Below, piece after piece: positions 1 to 7,215 of a DNA stretch of 27,911 nucleotides. This stretch comes from CAIYHK01 sp964638795 (GTDB lineage Bacteria > Actinomycetota > Acidimicrobiia > Acidimicrobiales > Ilumatobacteraceae). The notes below the pieces were generated by a model. The model was not told the origin of the DNA. It worked only from the letters and a program-made list of their open reading frames with translations, and did not search any database. The stretch is taken from NCBI GenBank assembly GCA_964638795.1, contig CAZXAX010000023.1, positions 1 through 27,911 of the forward strand, read 5' to 3'. Positions within the stretch are counted from its first letter, which is position 1, and each line of letters opens with the position of its first letter. A program made the position numbers and the translations under genes.

Positions 1-196
1 GTTGGCCATACCAATTATTTCCCCAGCAATAAAGAGCCTTGGTGTTGGTGATTGCGCAGGTGTGAAACAGGCCGGCAGCAACTTTCGTAAATACAGGGGC
101 CGCGGTTGGACTAATGACAGAGCCTTCAACACCGGTACCAAACGTTGAAACAAATATCGACGCAACAGCCACGACCTTCAAGGCTCGACGGAACAT
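1..196 (-). CDS. RCC1-repeat secreted protein, partial (3' end outside window)
   Basis: The start ATG is at 196-194 and the frame stays open to the window edge, giving 65 codons. A GAAAGGG ribosome binding site lies six bases upstream. The protein begins with a short basic stretch (MFRRALK) and a hydrophobic segment ending near residue 25, which looks like a signal peptide. It then enters a segment with the RCC1 (beta-propeller) repeat signature: 'AAGLFHTCAIT' followed by 'LYCWGNN.YGQ'. The RCC1 family is known for seven-bladed propellers; secreted bacterial members are common in environmental Actinobacteria, and their ligands are mostly unknown. It lies 54 bases downstream of the BTAD regulator on the same strand, so it may be the last gene of the Tad operon. 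That link is inference. Confidence 0.75.
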   Translation of the reverse strand, partial: MFRRALKVVAVASIFVSTFGTGVEGSVISPTAAPVFTKVAAGLFHTCAITNTKALYCWGNNWYGQ

Positions 197-250
197 ACAC
201 AACCCTTTCTCTATGTGCTTCTAGGTTAGTGAAACCCTAAAAGCGTGTAA

Positions 251-1648
251 TCAAATATTGAGAAGTGAAGCCCGAAGGTTAACGAGACTTGGATTTGGCT
301 TGCCACTTGACCATGAGTCGGCATTGACGGCTCGCAAATACGAACGCCATTCTGATTCAACACCGGCTTTGCTCTGATTTACTGCATGAGCCTGCATGCG
401 TAAGGCAACGAGGCCCTCATGGCCCTGCACTACACGCAGACCCTGACCCGTTGCCCAAAATACATCAGCGATTTCCCTTTCCTTGAGGGCGTTTTGGGCG
501 AGTAGTTCCGCGGCTTCCAGAATCAGAATCACAATGTTTGTTGTGATGCCTTCGGTATCGGGCCAAAGATAGTTAGTCCCCGCGAACGGCAAACCTCGAA
601 CTAGCGAAAGAACGCGGCGTAATTCCACAAGATTGTCTCTCTCAGGTGACGACCTAAAGGCACTTAGTGCCCTGCGGAGAAGCTCTGCATCACTTTGCAC
701 GTGATCACATAGTTCAAGATGATCATCGTGAGACCTAGAAATCCAGTGCGATTCATCCTGCGATGCCGCATTAAGGCCACGCCGCACTTCCGACACCACA
801 TTGTGAAACGTGGCATCCTGAACGCCAGCATCCCACATCGCTGATCTTGCAAGTGAGCGTCGAGGCGCTGAGCGGTGCTCCGTAATCCATGCCAGCAACT
901 CAACGGACTTTGCACGATTGAATACCACAACATTTCCCGTCAGATCGACTACTTCAACAGGTCCCATCAAACGGACAAGGAACTTGGGTTCGCATTTAGT
1001 CCGAGTGTCTAATGCTTCTTCATCGACTTTTACGAGTCGCATCACTTCCAGTTGTTCAGCTTTCTGGATGAGGTCCGCGTTGAGTTCACAGATTGTGAGG
1101 TCATCAGTTGTGGATAACTGTCCAGCCCGCCGGAGTTGAGATTCAATGAACACCTCATCGGGTCTCGGCTCCACCGAATGGCCAATCAGATGTCCAGTAC
1201 GAAGCACGTGTCTTCGGCGTGAGTCAATCACCTCAATTGCAGCACGAACTGCAGCCACCGAAAATGTAGCCGTGATCAAATTGGGAACATTTGCTTGATG
1301 GGGCCTCATCTGAACGCTTCCTTGTACGCCATTAGACGAAGCAATCGCATTGTTAGTGGTGGCTTGATGAACCACGAGAGGAGAAGCGATCCAAAGCACC
1401 GCGCGCACGACTCGTCCAGCACGATCCACTGAGATCAAAGACATTGAAACTAAGACCTGTAGCAGAGTTGCCAATAACCACCATGTCATGGTGAAGAGCA
1501 CCACGACCGTAATGCCAACCCGAACAGATTCATCGACCGAATGAGGAAGGCCAATGGAAACATCACGATTTCTGAAGTTGAGCACAGCCCATGTGCCCAG
1601 CGCCGATGCACCAGCCACGAGTACCAAGCGCACAACTGCCTTGATCAT
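251..1648 (-). CDS. Membrane-anchored BTAD/SARP-like regulator of the Tad locus
   Basis: This 465-residue protein has hydrophobic segments at about 4-24, 43-70 and 82-95. A mostly hydrophilic linker follows. Residues about 223-300 resemble the winged-helix, transcriptional-regulatory C-terminal domain ('FLVRLMGPVEVVDL...', '...FHNVVSEVRRGLN'). Residues about 318-440 resemble a bacterial transcriptional activation (BTAD) domain made of helical repeats. The wHTH-BTAD pairing is typical of SARP-type regulators, and membrane-bound versions, often with LysM, recur in actinobacterial Tad loci; no LysM is clear here. The start ATG at 1648 overlaps the stop of the TadG-like gene by four bases, so translation is probably coupled. 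It may sense pilus or envelope state, but its DNA target is unknown. Confidence 0.75.
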   Translation of the reverse strand: MIKAVVRLVLVAGASALGTWAVLNFRNRDVSIGLPHSVDESVRVGITVVVLFTMTWWLLATLLQVLVSMSLISVDRAGRVVRAVLWIASPLVVHQATTNNAIASSNGVQGSVQMRPHQANVPNLITATFSVAAVRAAIEVIDSRRRHVLRTGHLIGHSVEPRPDEVFIESQLRRAGQLSTTDDLTICELNADLIQKAEQLEVMRLVKVDEEALDTRTKCEPKFLVRLMGPVEVVDLTGNVVVFNRAKSVELLAWITEHRSAPRRSLARSAMWDAGVQDATFHNVVSEVRRGLNAASQDESHWISRSHDDHLELCDHVQSDAELLRRALSAFRSSPERDNLVELRRVLSLVRGLPFAGTNYLWPDTEGITTNIVILILEAAELLAQNALKEREIADVFWATGQGLRVVQGHEGLVALRMQAHAVNQSKAGVESEWRSYLRAVNADSWSSGKPNPSLVNLRASLLNI

Positions 1649-2040
1649 TGTCCATCCACCGGGCTTGCAGTCTGTGTTGCGGTAATTTTCCTTGAGCGAA
1701 CTCCAAGTGATGCGAGGATGGTCATCTCGACTCTTGATTCGACTGTGACCGTGACTGAATAACCATCACATTTCACGACACCCTTCACGCCGTATCGAGT
1801 CAGATAGCGCTTGGCGGCGGCGACTGCTCGACTTCGATGAAGCTCACTAGTACCACTGCGAATACTCAGGAATTCCTGTGCCCCTAGACGTGCGGCATTT
1901 CCAGCATGATCAATTGCTTGTGACTTTGCACCGACCATACGTGCACCATCCACAACCAGGCCGGCACAAAACACAAAGATCATTGCAATGACCACCACAA
2001 AAGCCACAACACTTCCGCGTTCAGTCCGCACGGTAGACAT
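1645..2040 (-). CDS. TadG-like pilus assembly protein
   Basis: The protein has 131 residues. I start it at the ATG at 2040, because GAGG lies six bases upstream (2047-2050, minus strand); an in-frame TTG one codon earlier is less likely. The N-terminus has the Tad-type arrangement of a charged 'RTERGSV' followed by one membrane helix (about residues 10-32). The helix runs into 'DGARMVGAKSQAIDHAGNAARLGAQ', a hallmark of TadE/TadG-like pseudopilins, here split for brevity at 'DGARMVGAKSQAIDHA' and 'GNAARLGAQ'. The rest is a short extracytoplasmic region. In this family, minor pilin-like proteins help assemble or initiate the Flp pilus. The gene overlaps the TadE-like gene upstream by about 20 bases and the BTAD regulator downstream by four, consistent with one operon. 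Confidence 0.8.
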   Translation of the reverse strand: MSTVRTERGSVVAFVVVIAMIFVFCAGLVVDGARMVGAKSQAIDHAGNAARLGAQEFLSIRSGTSELHRSRAVAAAKRYLTRYGVKGVVKCDGYSVTVTVESRVEMTILASLGVRSRKITATQTASPVDGQ

Positions 2041-2329
2041 CAAAGACCTCGGTTGACTCAGCCACGACAGTTCTTTGCATTATTGATAATCCCAAGTAGT
2101 CGCGGTTGGAAACTTCACAACTGACTTTGACTCTGATAGTGCGGGTGCGCCCGAGTGTCTCAATACGCGAATGCACATCAATCTGTGAACAGTCGGGTTC
2201 CGCAGCTGCTAGATCACGCAATGCAACCTGTCTCGCTTCGGCCGGTGCACGACTCAAGCTGACCATTGAAGCCGCACGGGCACCAGAGTCTGCGGCGTGT
2301 TTGACACTAGAGGCCAAATGAGATCCCTG
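2021..2329 (-). CDS. TadE-like minor pilin, 5' end lost in assembly gap
   Basis: About 102 codons are visible between the N gap and the stop at 2021. The sequence enters from the gap as 'QGSHLASSVKHAADSGARAA', which is the region just after the TadE membrane helix. It then has a pair of cysteines (in 'EPDCSQ' and 'VSCEVSN') and a C-terminal beta-rich section ending 'VFDVYRAD'. Two cysteines and a 'xVSCxV...L.....TVxAxxxexVDxYR' ending are typical of actinobacterial TadE proteins. The real start and the N-terminal helix must lie in the gap; the TTG at 2317 is not a credible start because the sequence upstream is still coding. The gene overlaps the TadG-like gene at its 3' end. Confidence 0.7.
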   Translation of the reverse strand, partial: QGSHLASSVKHAADSGARAASMVSLSRAPAEARQVALRDLAAAEPDCSQIDVHSRIETLGRTRTIRVKVSCEVSNRDYLGLSIMQRTVVAESTEVFDVYRAD

Positions 2330-2429
2330 NNNNNNNNNNNNNNNNNNNNNNNNNNNNNNNNNNNNNNNNNNNNNNNNNNNNNNNNNNNNNNNNNNNNNNN
2401 NNNNNNNNNNNNNNNNNNNNNNNNNNNNN
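2330..2429. other. Assembly gap (100 N)
   Basis: A run of exactly 100 N, the usual placeholder for a scaffold gap of unknown length. It separates the first part of one TadE-like gene from the last part of another, so the 3' end of the first and the 5' end of the second are missing. Confidence 0.98.
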
Positions 2430-2664
2430 CGAGTTGTGCGTCAAGATGCTCCACTACTGATTGCGCTACTTGACCGGCACGCTCAGACGATGCGCCAACT
2501 GCTGCAACAGCACGTGCTGCCTGAACGGCCGAGGTGTTGGCGACGTTTCCTGCGTGATAGTTAACCGTGACTTGTAATGCCAACAGCAAAATTGCCAACA
2601 ATACGGGCACGGCCAATACGGTCTGGGTTACCGTCTCGCCCTTTTCAGACAGATTGTGTTTCAT
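2430..2664 (-). CDS. TadE-like minor pilin, 3' end lost in assembly gap
   Basis: The start ATG at 2664 overlaps the stop of the small pilin-like gene (ATGA overlap). About 78 residues are visible. The N-terminus is short and polar ('MKHNLSEKGETVTQT'), with Gly-Glu before the hydrophobic helix 'VLAVPVLLAILLLALQV'. Then comes 'NYHAGNVANTSAVQAARAVAA'-type sequence, the conserved TadE region in which Ala-rich residues follow the helix. The remaining 40-60 residues expected for the family lie in the gap. TadE proteins are processed pseudopilins of the Tad system. I treat this as separate from the TadE-like gene on the other side of the gap because each fragment carries its own copy of the post-helix 'AA..AAR/GAR' region. 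Confidence 0.75.
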
Positions 2665-2846
2665 CCGAGATTTATTGTGTTGGCCTTATTTCGCACACGG
2701 GTTGTAATCACTGCTCCGACTGCAATTGCGAGTGCAATGAGTGCCGCTGCCATCACCACAGTTGTAGCGCTGACCTCGCCGCGTTCACGATCTCGCTCGC
2801 GTGAAGCTGTGAAGCGAATCCAGTAATACTCAATATGATTTTTCAT
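2661..2846 (-). CDS. Small pilin-like protein (candidate Flp-type pilin)
   Basis: This 61-residue protein lies directly after tadC (27-base spacing) and before the TadE-like gene (4-base overlap). GGAGAG lies just upstream of its ATG. It has a charged N-terminus rich in Arg/Glu ('ASRERDRERGEVSATT'), then one hydrophobic helix (about residues 30-47), then a short basic tail. A charged leader ending in Gly, one helix and a size of about 60 residues are what an Flp major pilin looks like, and the position fits. The canonical G/AxxxEY cleavage site is not clear: Glu follows Gly immediately and Tyr is missing. It may be the pilus subunit or a minor pseudopilin; the sequence does not settle which. 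Confidence 0.65.
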   Translation of the reverse strand: MKNHIEYYWIRFTASRERDRERGEVSATTVVMAAALIALAIAVGAVITTRVRNKANTINLG

Positions 2847-2873
2847 AACTCTCCAATTTGGTTGTTTGAATGC

Positions 2874-3566
2874 CTACCAAGTCCCAACCACTGCGCTCAG
2901 GGCCGGATAACCAAGCAGGATGATGAAGCCCACAAATAGGAGTACCGTCGGGACTCCCATTTGCTCAGTGGCCGATTGTGCGCTGGCCTCGGCCAGTGCG
3001 AGTTGCCTCATCTGAATTGTTGAGGCTTTAGTTGCAAGTGATGCCCGAATTCGGGATCCTTGCTCTCCTGCGAGTTGAAGACTCGCAGAGACTTCAATTG
3101 CTTCGGGAACATCAAGACGTGTGCCTAACTCACTAAGCAGTAGCCATGGTGATTGTCGGGTACTTCGGGCAGTGGCCAGCACCCGTTCCAGTTCATGAAA
3201 TACCCAGTCATCCCCTGCGCGGCTCGCTGCCACCAATGCGGTCTCAATTCCAGCCCCACCGGCCAACATCACATTTACCAATCCAAGGAAGGCAGAGAAA
3301 GAGATTCCGAACTCCATTCGTCGCTTTGTGGCCCGTGTGCGAACGAGACGCAACGGAACGGAAATACCTAAGCCCACTGCTGTTACCAGCACAATGAAAC
3401 TACCGATGCCTCCCAATGGGATTCCGACTGAGTGGAGACTCAGTAGGAGAAAGATCGACGATATAAACGTTCCGCTGACCCATAGCACCTGCTGCCTGGC
3501 AAGTTGCTGTTTGGTGCTACCGCAAATCTCGAGATCTGCCTTGCTTGAGCGCATCCACGCGTTCAT
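2874..3566 (-). CDS. tadC: Tad pilus inner-membrane platform protein TadC
   Basis: The protein has 230 residues, with two hydrophobic segments near the N-terminus (about 28-48 and 53-73) and one at the C-terminus (about 203-225). Between them is a cytoplasmic type II secretion F (GspF) domain carrying 'LVNVMLAGGAGIETALVAAS' and 'VSASLQLAGEQGSRIRASLA', which match the T2SF pattern of Gly/Ala-rich turns between helices. TadB and TadC form the membrane platform on which the CpaF motor acts. The ATG at 3566 overlaps the tadB stop by four bases (ATGA), so translation is probably coupled. The length is a little short for the family but no part is obviously missing. Confidence 0.85.
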   Translation of the reverse strand: MNAWMRSSKADLEICGSTKQQLARQQVLWVSGTFISSIFLLLSLHSVGIPLGGIGSFIVLVTAVGLGISVPLRLVRTRATKRRMEFGISFSAFLGLVNVMLAGGAGIETALVAASRAGDDWVFHELERVLATARSTRQSPWLLLSELGTRLDVPEAIEVSASLQLAGEQGSRIRASLATKASTIQMRQLALAEASAQSATEQMGVPTVLLFVGFIILLGYPALSAVVGTW

Positions 3567-4189
3567 GAGCTCACCTGCATGGTTGAAGATACAAAACGGT
3601 GTTCGTGATCCGAATCAGCAAGTCTCTGCAACTGAATAAATGCAAAAGCAAAAATGAATACAACTCCAACAAGCACGACTTGTCCTTCGCCTGTGCTGTA
3701 GGGCTGTAAATACTGGTAATTCAACACCAGCAGTCCAAGGACAAAGATGACTACGGCAGACACAATTATTCTCACTGAACTTCTTGTACGTGCTCGCCCA
3801 ACCCATACACGTACCGATGCTCGATGTTGCTCATGTGCAGATTCAGCAAGTTGACTTAGAAGCCCGCTCAGATCTCTTGCCTGATGACGTACAGCCATTG
3901 TGAGTGCACTAACTAGAAAATCTCCTAAAGAAGTGTCCAGCTCGTCAGCGAACAGCCTCAACGACAGCACCGGATCTTGGTATGCGAGTCGGGCGCTCAA
4001 ACGTTGCAGTTCGGGAGCTATCGCTTCTGGCCCAACTGCCGAAGTTGCTACTAGTGCCTGCTCAAGACCGGACGAGACGGCAACGGTGTCACGAAGCTGC
4101 TCCAACCACGTTGCTAACGCAACCGTCTTGGCTTCCACTGTTCGGCGATTTTTTTGGCGGACCAACGTGGAAGGCAAGTACCGCACTCC
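3563..4189 (-). CDS. tadB: Tad pilus inner-membrane platform protein TadB, 5' end lost in assembly gap
   Basis: 208 residues are visible. The sequence leaves the gap as 'GVRYLPSTLVRQKNRRTVEA', the cytoplasmic start of the T2SF/GspF domain. It continues through 'LATWLEQLRDTVAVSSGLEQ', a well-conserved TadB segment, and the later 'LSGLLSQLAESAHEQHRASV'. Two membrane helices close the protein (about 4th and 3rd quarters of the visible part: 'IIVSAVVIFVLGLLVLNY' and 'VVLVGVVFIFAFAFIQL'). The family normally has roughly 80-110 residues with one or two helices before the visible part, so the true start lies in the gap. The gene follows cpaF and overlaps tadC. Confidence 0.85.
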   Translation of the reverse strand, partial: GVRYLPSTLVRQKNRRTVEAKTVALATWLEQLRDTVAVSSGLEQALVATSAVGPEAIAPELQRLSARLAYQDPVLSLRLFADELDTSLGDFLVSALTMAVRHQARDLSGLLSQLAESAHEQHRASVRVWVGRARTRSSVRIIVSAVVIFVLGLLVLNYQYLQPYSTGEGQVVLVGVVFIFAFAFIQLQRLADSDHEHRFVSSTMQVSS

Positions 4190-4289
4190 NNNNNNNNNNN
4201 NNNNNNNNNNNNNNNNNNNNNNNNNNNNNNNNNNNNNNNNNNNNNNNNNNNNNNNNNNNNNNNNNNNNNNNNNNNNNNNNNNNNNNNNN
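4190..4289. other. Assembly gap (100 N)
   Basis: A run of exactly 100 N between cpaF and tadB. It hides the cpaF stop codon and the tadB start. Any reading frame that appears to run through it (cpaF frame continuing to 4089, or tadB frame starting at 4312) is artificial. Confidence 0.98.
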
Positions 4290-5573
4290 TACATGACGAG
4301 GGTCAAAGCCAAAACGGATCAACAATTCCAGTGTTTCGTGTCTCATCGGATAGTCGACGATCAGATTCCCTGCATCGTCGAGCTTGAATAGTGAATTGGT
4401 CACCACAAATGAATCGGCAACGTCGACAATTTCATGAACTGATGAAAGACGCCGACCCCATTGCGTGTTTTCAACATGAACCACCAAGTGCAAACTGCTT
4501 GAGATCAGCATGTTTATGGTGGCAGTCGGAAGACCGGTATCGGCGAGTGCGATGTAGGCAGCGAGCTTGGGAATAACGCTTCGCGCACTGTCCGCGTGGA
4601 TTGTGCACATGCTGCCGTTATTTCCTTGACTCATCGCAAGCAGCATTGGAAATGCTTCGGCGCCACGAACTTCGCCCACAATCACACGGTCGGGGTCCAT
4701 TCGAAGTGCCATACGAGTCAGCCGCACTAGATCAATTTCACCAACACCTTCAGTATTTGGTGGCCGCGATTGGAGGGCGTCATAGTCTGGATGTAGATCT
4801 TCAAAGCGGTCAATGCCGAGTTCATAGGCATCTTCAATGGTGACGAGTCGTTCATTCGCAGGAATTTCATTCAGTAACGCACGTAACAGAGTGGTTTTAC
4901 CAGAACCCGTGCCACCAGCAACGACGATGTTGCGTCTTGCCAAGACTGCTGCCGATAAAAACGCAGCCACGGAGGATGACATGAAATTCAATTCGAGGAG
5001 TTGATCCAAAGTGGAGATATCAAATCCATGCCGCCGGATAACCAAGCTTGGTCGTTGCGCTACTTCCATTGTGGCGAAAAGACGTGAGCCGTCATTCAAC
5101 TGCAGATTCAATTCTGGATTGGCGCTATCAAATCGTCTTTCATATGGTGTGTGCCTCGTGGCGATGTGCCGAATGAGTTCAACTAGTTCCTGATCGCTAT
5201 CAACAATTGGATCAAGCATCTCTCGGGTTCCGTCTCGTCTTTTCACCCAAACGGGTGCGCATCCACGAACATGAATATCCGAAATTGTTTCGTCATTGAG
5301 ATATGGCTGCAGACGTCCGAGCCCAAATACCTGTTCAAGTGCTAAATCGATCAACTCGGTATCCGAAAGTGACGAGCCCGATCCACCAATTGCAGCGTTC
5401 GCACGCAAGCGAAGTATCTCCGCACTCAATATTGAGACCGCTACTTCGTGATCATTGACTCTTGTAAGTGTCGAGCCAAGTGACTTCATTCTTTCCTGTG
5501 TTAGAGCGGTCGTCACCCGCATTGCGAGTTCGGTGATTAATTCACGATCCCGTGGTTGAAGCGCTGTCCTCAC
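4290..5573 (-). CDS. cpaF: Tad pilus assembly ATPase CpaF/TadA, 3' end lost in assembly gap
   Basis: 428 residues are visible from a GTG start at 5573, which overlaps the cpaB stop (GTGA). This is a type II/IV secretion ATPase. An N-terminal domain includes 'ISDIHVRGCAPVWVKRRDG' (about 97-115). The Walker A motif is GGTGSGKTT at about 220-228, followed by an Asp box ('LVTIEDAYELG'), a Walker B region ('RVIVGEVRGAEA', about 296-307) and a His box ('MCTIHADSA'). The ATPase drives pilus extension and retraction on the cytoplasmic face. The visible length is close to that of full-length family members, so only a short C-terminal piece is probably missing. No TadZ/CpaE gene lies upstream. Confidence 0.93.
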
Positions 5574-6265
5574 TCTCGCTCTCCTTGGGTCGCGGATCCA
5601 ACTAATGCGAGGCGTATTTCTAAAGCTCCAGATGTTGCGAGGAATAGATCACGATCTCCACGAAGAGTTGCAATTGTTAACGAAGGATCATCAATCGAAC
5701 TCTCCATGGCCCAAACGTTTACTGATTTGCCAAAGACATACGGCGTTGCGCCGTTTGTTGTTGTTGGATCAGGTACGACAACTACAAGCACTGTGGCACC
5801 TGGTGAAAGCTCGGGTGGGTATGAACCAACTCGAACCGGTACCGCGGTCAGCATCTCTCCCATGCCAAGGGGTTCCCCCCCGAGGGTACTCATGCGCAAC
5901 ATGGGCTTTCCAGACTCGATGGCGGCGGGAGCGCGCATGCCAATTAGTGCCTCTGCTTCTGTAACTGAGTAGAACATTGAGGCAATTTCATCCGGAACAC
6001 GCAGTGTGGCCAGATCGGAACTGCCAAGAATGTGTCCCTGTTCGATGTTGTTACTTGCAACAACCACTTCCGTGCCCGAGGCGGTACTGCCACTGAGCCA
6101 CATCACTCCAATCAAGCCACATGCAACAAGGGCGAGTCCCATCACCAATTCGGGCAATTTTCTTTTGCCAATTGCTGACCTCAAGCGGTCAGCCAGGTCA
6201 TTGCCATCACGATCGACATGACCCGGCTGACCAACTGAGGAAGCTACAGAGAACCGTTCCGCCAC
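5570..6265 (-). CDS. cpaB: CpaB/RcpC-like SAF-domain pilus assembly protein
   Basis: The protein has 231 residues and starts at GTG 6265, with AAGGA eight bases upstream. A cytoplasmic N-terminus of about 38 residues precedes one membrane helix ('LVMGLALVACGLIGVMWLSG', about 40-59). A SAF domain follows, with 'TEVVVASNNIEQGHILGSSD' and then 'ALIGMRAPAAIESGKPML'. The remainder, with 'VPVRVGSYPPELSPGATVLVVV', is the RcpC/CpaB-type part. SAF proteins in Tad loci act outside the membrane in the assembly complex. It is the first gene of the operon, and cpaF overlaps its end by four bases. The class is clear; the exact partner in a bacterium without an outer-membrane secretin is not. Confidence 0.82.
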   Translation of the reverse strand: MAERFSVASSVGQPGHVDRDGNDLADRLRSAIGKRKLPELVMGLALVACGLIGVMWLSGSTASGTEVVVASNNIEQGHILGSSDLATLRVPDEIASMFYSVTEAEALIGMRAPAAIESGKPMLRMSTLGGEPLGMGEMLTAVPVRVGSYPPELSPGATVLVVVVPDPTTTNGATPYVFGKSVNVWAMESSIDDPSLTIATLRGDRDLFLATSGALEIRLALVGSATQGERE

Positions 6266-6324
6266 GGTTGTGTCCTTCCATCCCCAATCAATTCCGCCGA
6301 CAGGGTTTTGTTGCTAACAATCGC

Positions 6325-6353
6325 AGTAAAACAAATTTTGTAATGTTTGACAA
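6325..6353 (-). promoter_or_regulatory. Candidate promoter of the Tad operon
   Basis: On the minus strand, TTGTCA (6353-6348) lies 17 bases before TTTACT (6330-6325). These match the -35 and -10 consensus at five and four of six positions. The spacing is ideal and would give a leader of about 50 bases before the cpaB GTG. Prediction by eye only. Confidence 0.35.
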
Positions 6354-6357
6354 CCCC

Positions 6358-6372
6358 CAATTCTGAGAATTG
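6358..6372. promoter_or_regulatory. Perfect 15-bp palindrome, possible operator of the Tad operon
   Basis: CAATTCT-G-AGAATTG has seven-base arms around a single central base. It lies immediately upstream of the candidate -35 element of the Tad promoter, a usual place for an activator or repressor site. No T-tract follows, so it is unlikely to be a terminator. The binding protein is unknown. Confidence 0.4.
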
Positions 6373-6423
6373 CAAACTACGCGTATGGAATTACAAACGT
6401 GTCAGTTAGTAAATCGTTACCAG

Positions 6424-6514
6424 TGGCGGAAGGCGTGGGATTTGAACCCACGGAGACAGCAAGTGCCTCAACGGTTTTCGAGACCGTCCCATTCGTCCGC
6501 TCTGGCAGCCTTCC
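6424..6514 (-). tRNA. tRNA-Ser (anticodon CGA)
   Basis: On the minus strand the gene begins GGAAGGC and ends GCCTTCC-G-CCA, which gives a perfect seven-pair acceptor stem with an encoded CCA. The anticodon loop reads CTCGAAA between GGT-type and ACC-type stem halves, so the anticodon is CGA (codon UCG). The T arm is GTGGGTTCAAATCCCAC. The 91-base length and long variable arm are what class II tRNA-Ser requires. Confidence 0.96.
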
Positions 6515-6562
6515 GTTGACAAGGCTAGCGAACACAAGCGCAGAACCGAAAAGGCTAAGTGG

Positions 6563-7039
6563 TTAGCGGTGTTTAGCGAAGAAATCAGTTAGCAACTGTG
6601 CACATTCTGTTGCAAGAACACCATGAGTGACCGTGAAGTTGTGATTCAAACGTGGATCAGTACTCACATTGTAAAGAGAGCCGGTCGCACCACCTTTTGG
6701 ATCGGCGGCACCGAATACGAGACGGCTGATTCGTGAATTCACCAATGCTCCCGCACACATAACACATGGTTCAAGTGTGACCACAAGAGTGCAATCGTCT
6801 AGTCGCCACCGGCCGAGATGCTCAGCCGCGTCGCGCAGTGCAAGCACTTCTGCATGTGCGGTTGGGTCGTTATAGTTCTCGCGCTCGTTGTGTCGAGCGG
6901 CGATTACTTTGCCCTCATGAAGTACAACTGCACCGATTGGAACGTCGTCGTGATTCAGCGCATCACGTGCTTGTTCCAGGGCGGCACGCATAGCGTCCAC
7001 CAATTCGGCGGGCTCTCTTGGAGCGGGATTAGATCCCAT
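6563..7039 (-). CDS. tadA: tRNA-specific adenosine deaminase TadA
   Basis: This is the zinc deaminase that converts A34 to inosine in tRNA-Arg(ACG). The core motifs are HAE ('PTAHAEVLAL') with the catalytic Glu, and PCxxC ('LEPCVMCAGAL') supplying two zinc cysteines. 'SRISRLVFGAADPKGGATGS' and 'LNHNF' match the TadA-specific regions, which separates it from cytidine or guanine deaminases. I start at ATG 7039 (158 residues), whose first base is also the last base of the tRNA-Ser(GGA) CCA end. A second ATG at 6991 (142 residues) has GGTGGA upstream and would leave little before the first helix; either is possible. An open frame upstream of 7039 only reads through the tRNA gene. The gene lies between two tRNA-Ser genes and probably shares their transcript. 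Confidence 0.93.
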   Translation of the reverse strand: MGSNPAPREPAELVDAMRAALEQARDALNHDDVPIGAVVLHEGKVIAARHNERENYNDPTAHAEVLALRDAAEHLGRWRLDDCTLVVTLEPCVMCAGALVNSRISRLVFGAADPKGGATGSLYNVSTDPRLNHNFTVTHGVLATECAQLLTDFFAKHR

Positions 7040-7126
7040 GGCGGAGGAGGTGGGATTCGAACCCACGGAAGCTTTCACTTCACACGCTTTCCAAGCGTGC
7101 CGATTCGGCCGCTCTCGCACTCCTCC
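7039..7126 (-). tRNA. tRNA-Ser (anticodon GGA)
   Basis: On the minus strand the gene begins GGAGGAG and ends CTCCTCC-G-CCA, giving a full acceptor stem with an encoded CCA. The anticodon loop between ACGCT and AGCGT reads TTGGAAA, so the anticodon is GGA (codons UCC/UCU). The T arm is GTGGGTTCGAATCCCAC. The long variable arm and 88-base length fit class II tRNA-Ser. Confidence 0.96.
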
Positions 7127-7186
7127 AGCAACCGCAAGCGGATGCGAAGTGGGAAAACTTTAGCCCAGGCAGTAACTTTGAGTCTC

Positions 7187-7202
7187 TTCGGCAAATGCCG
7201 AA
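7187..7202. promoter_or_regulatory. Perfect hairpin upstream of SRP RNA copy 1
   Basis: TTCGGC-AAAT-GCCGAA forms a six-base stem with a four-base loop, ending 13 bases before the SRP RNA. It lies in the 89-base divergent space between the tRNA-Ser(GGA) and SRP RNA starts. No T-tract follows on either strand. It is absent upstream of copy 2. Its role is unknown; it could be an operator or chance. Confidence 0.25.
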
Positions 7203-7215
7203 CGCCGCGTCGTTT

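Noticed and set aside
7040..7120. N-terminal extension of TadA upstream of 7039.
   Set aside because: It lies entirely within tRNA-Ser(GGA) and encodes nothing TadA-like.
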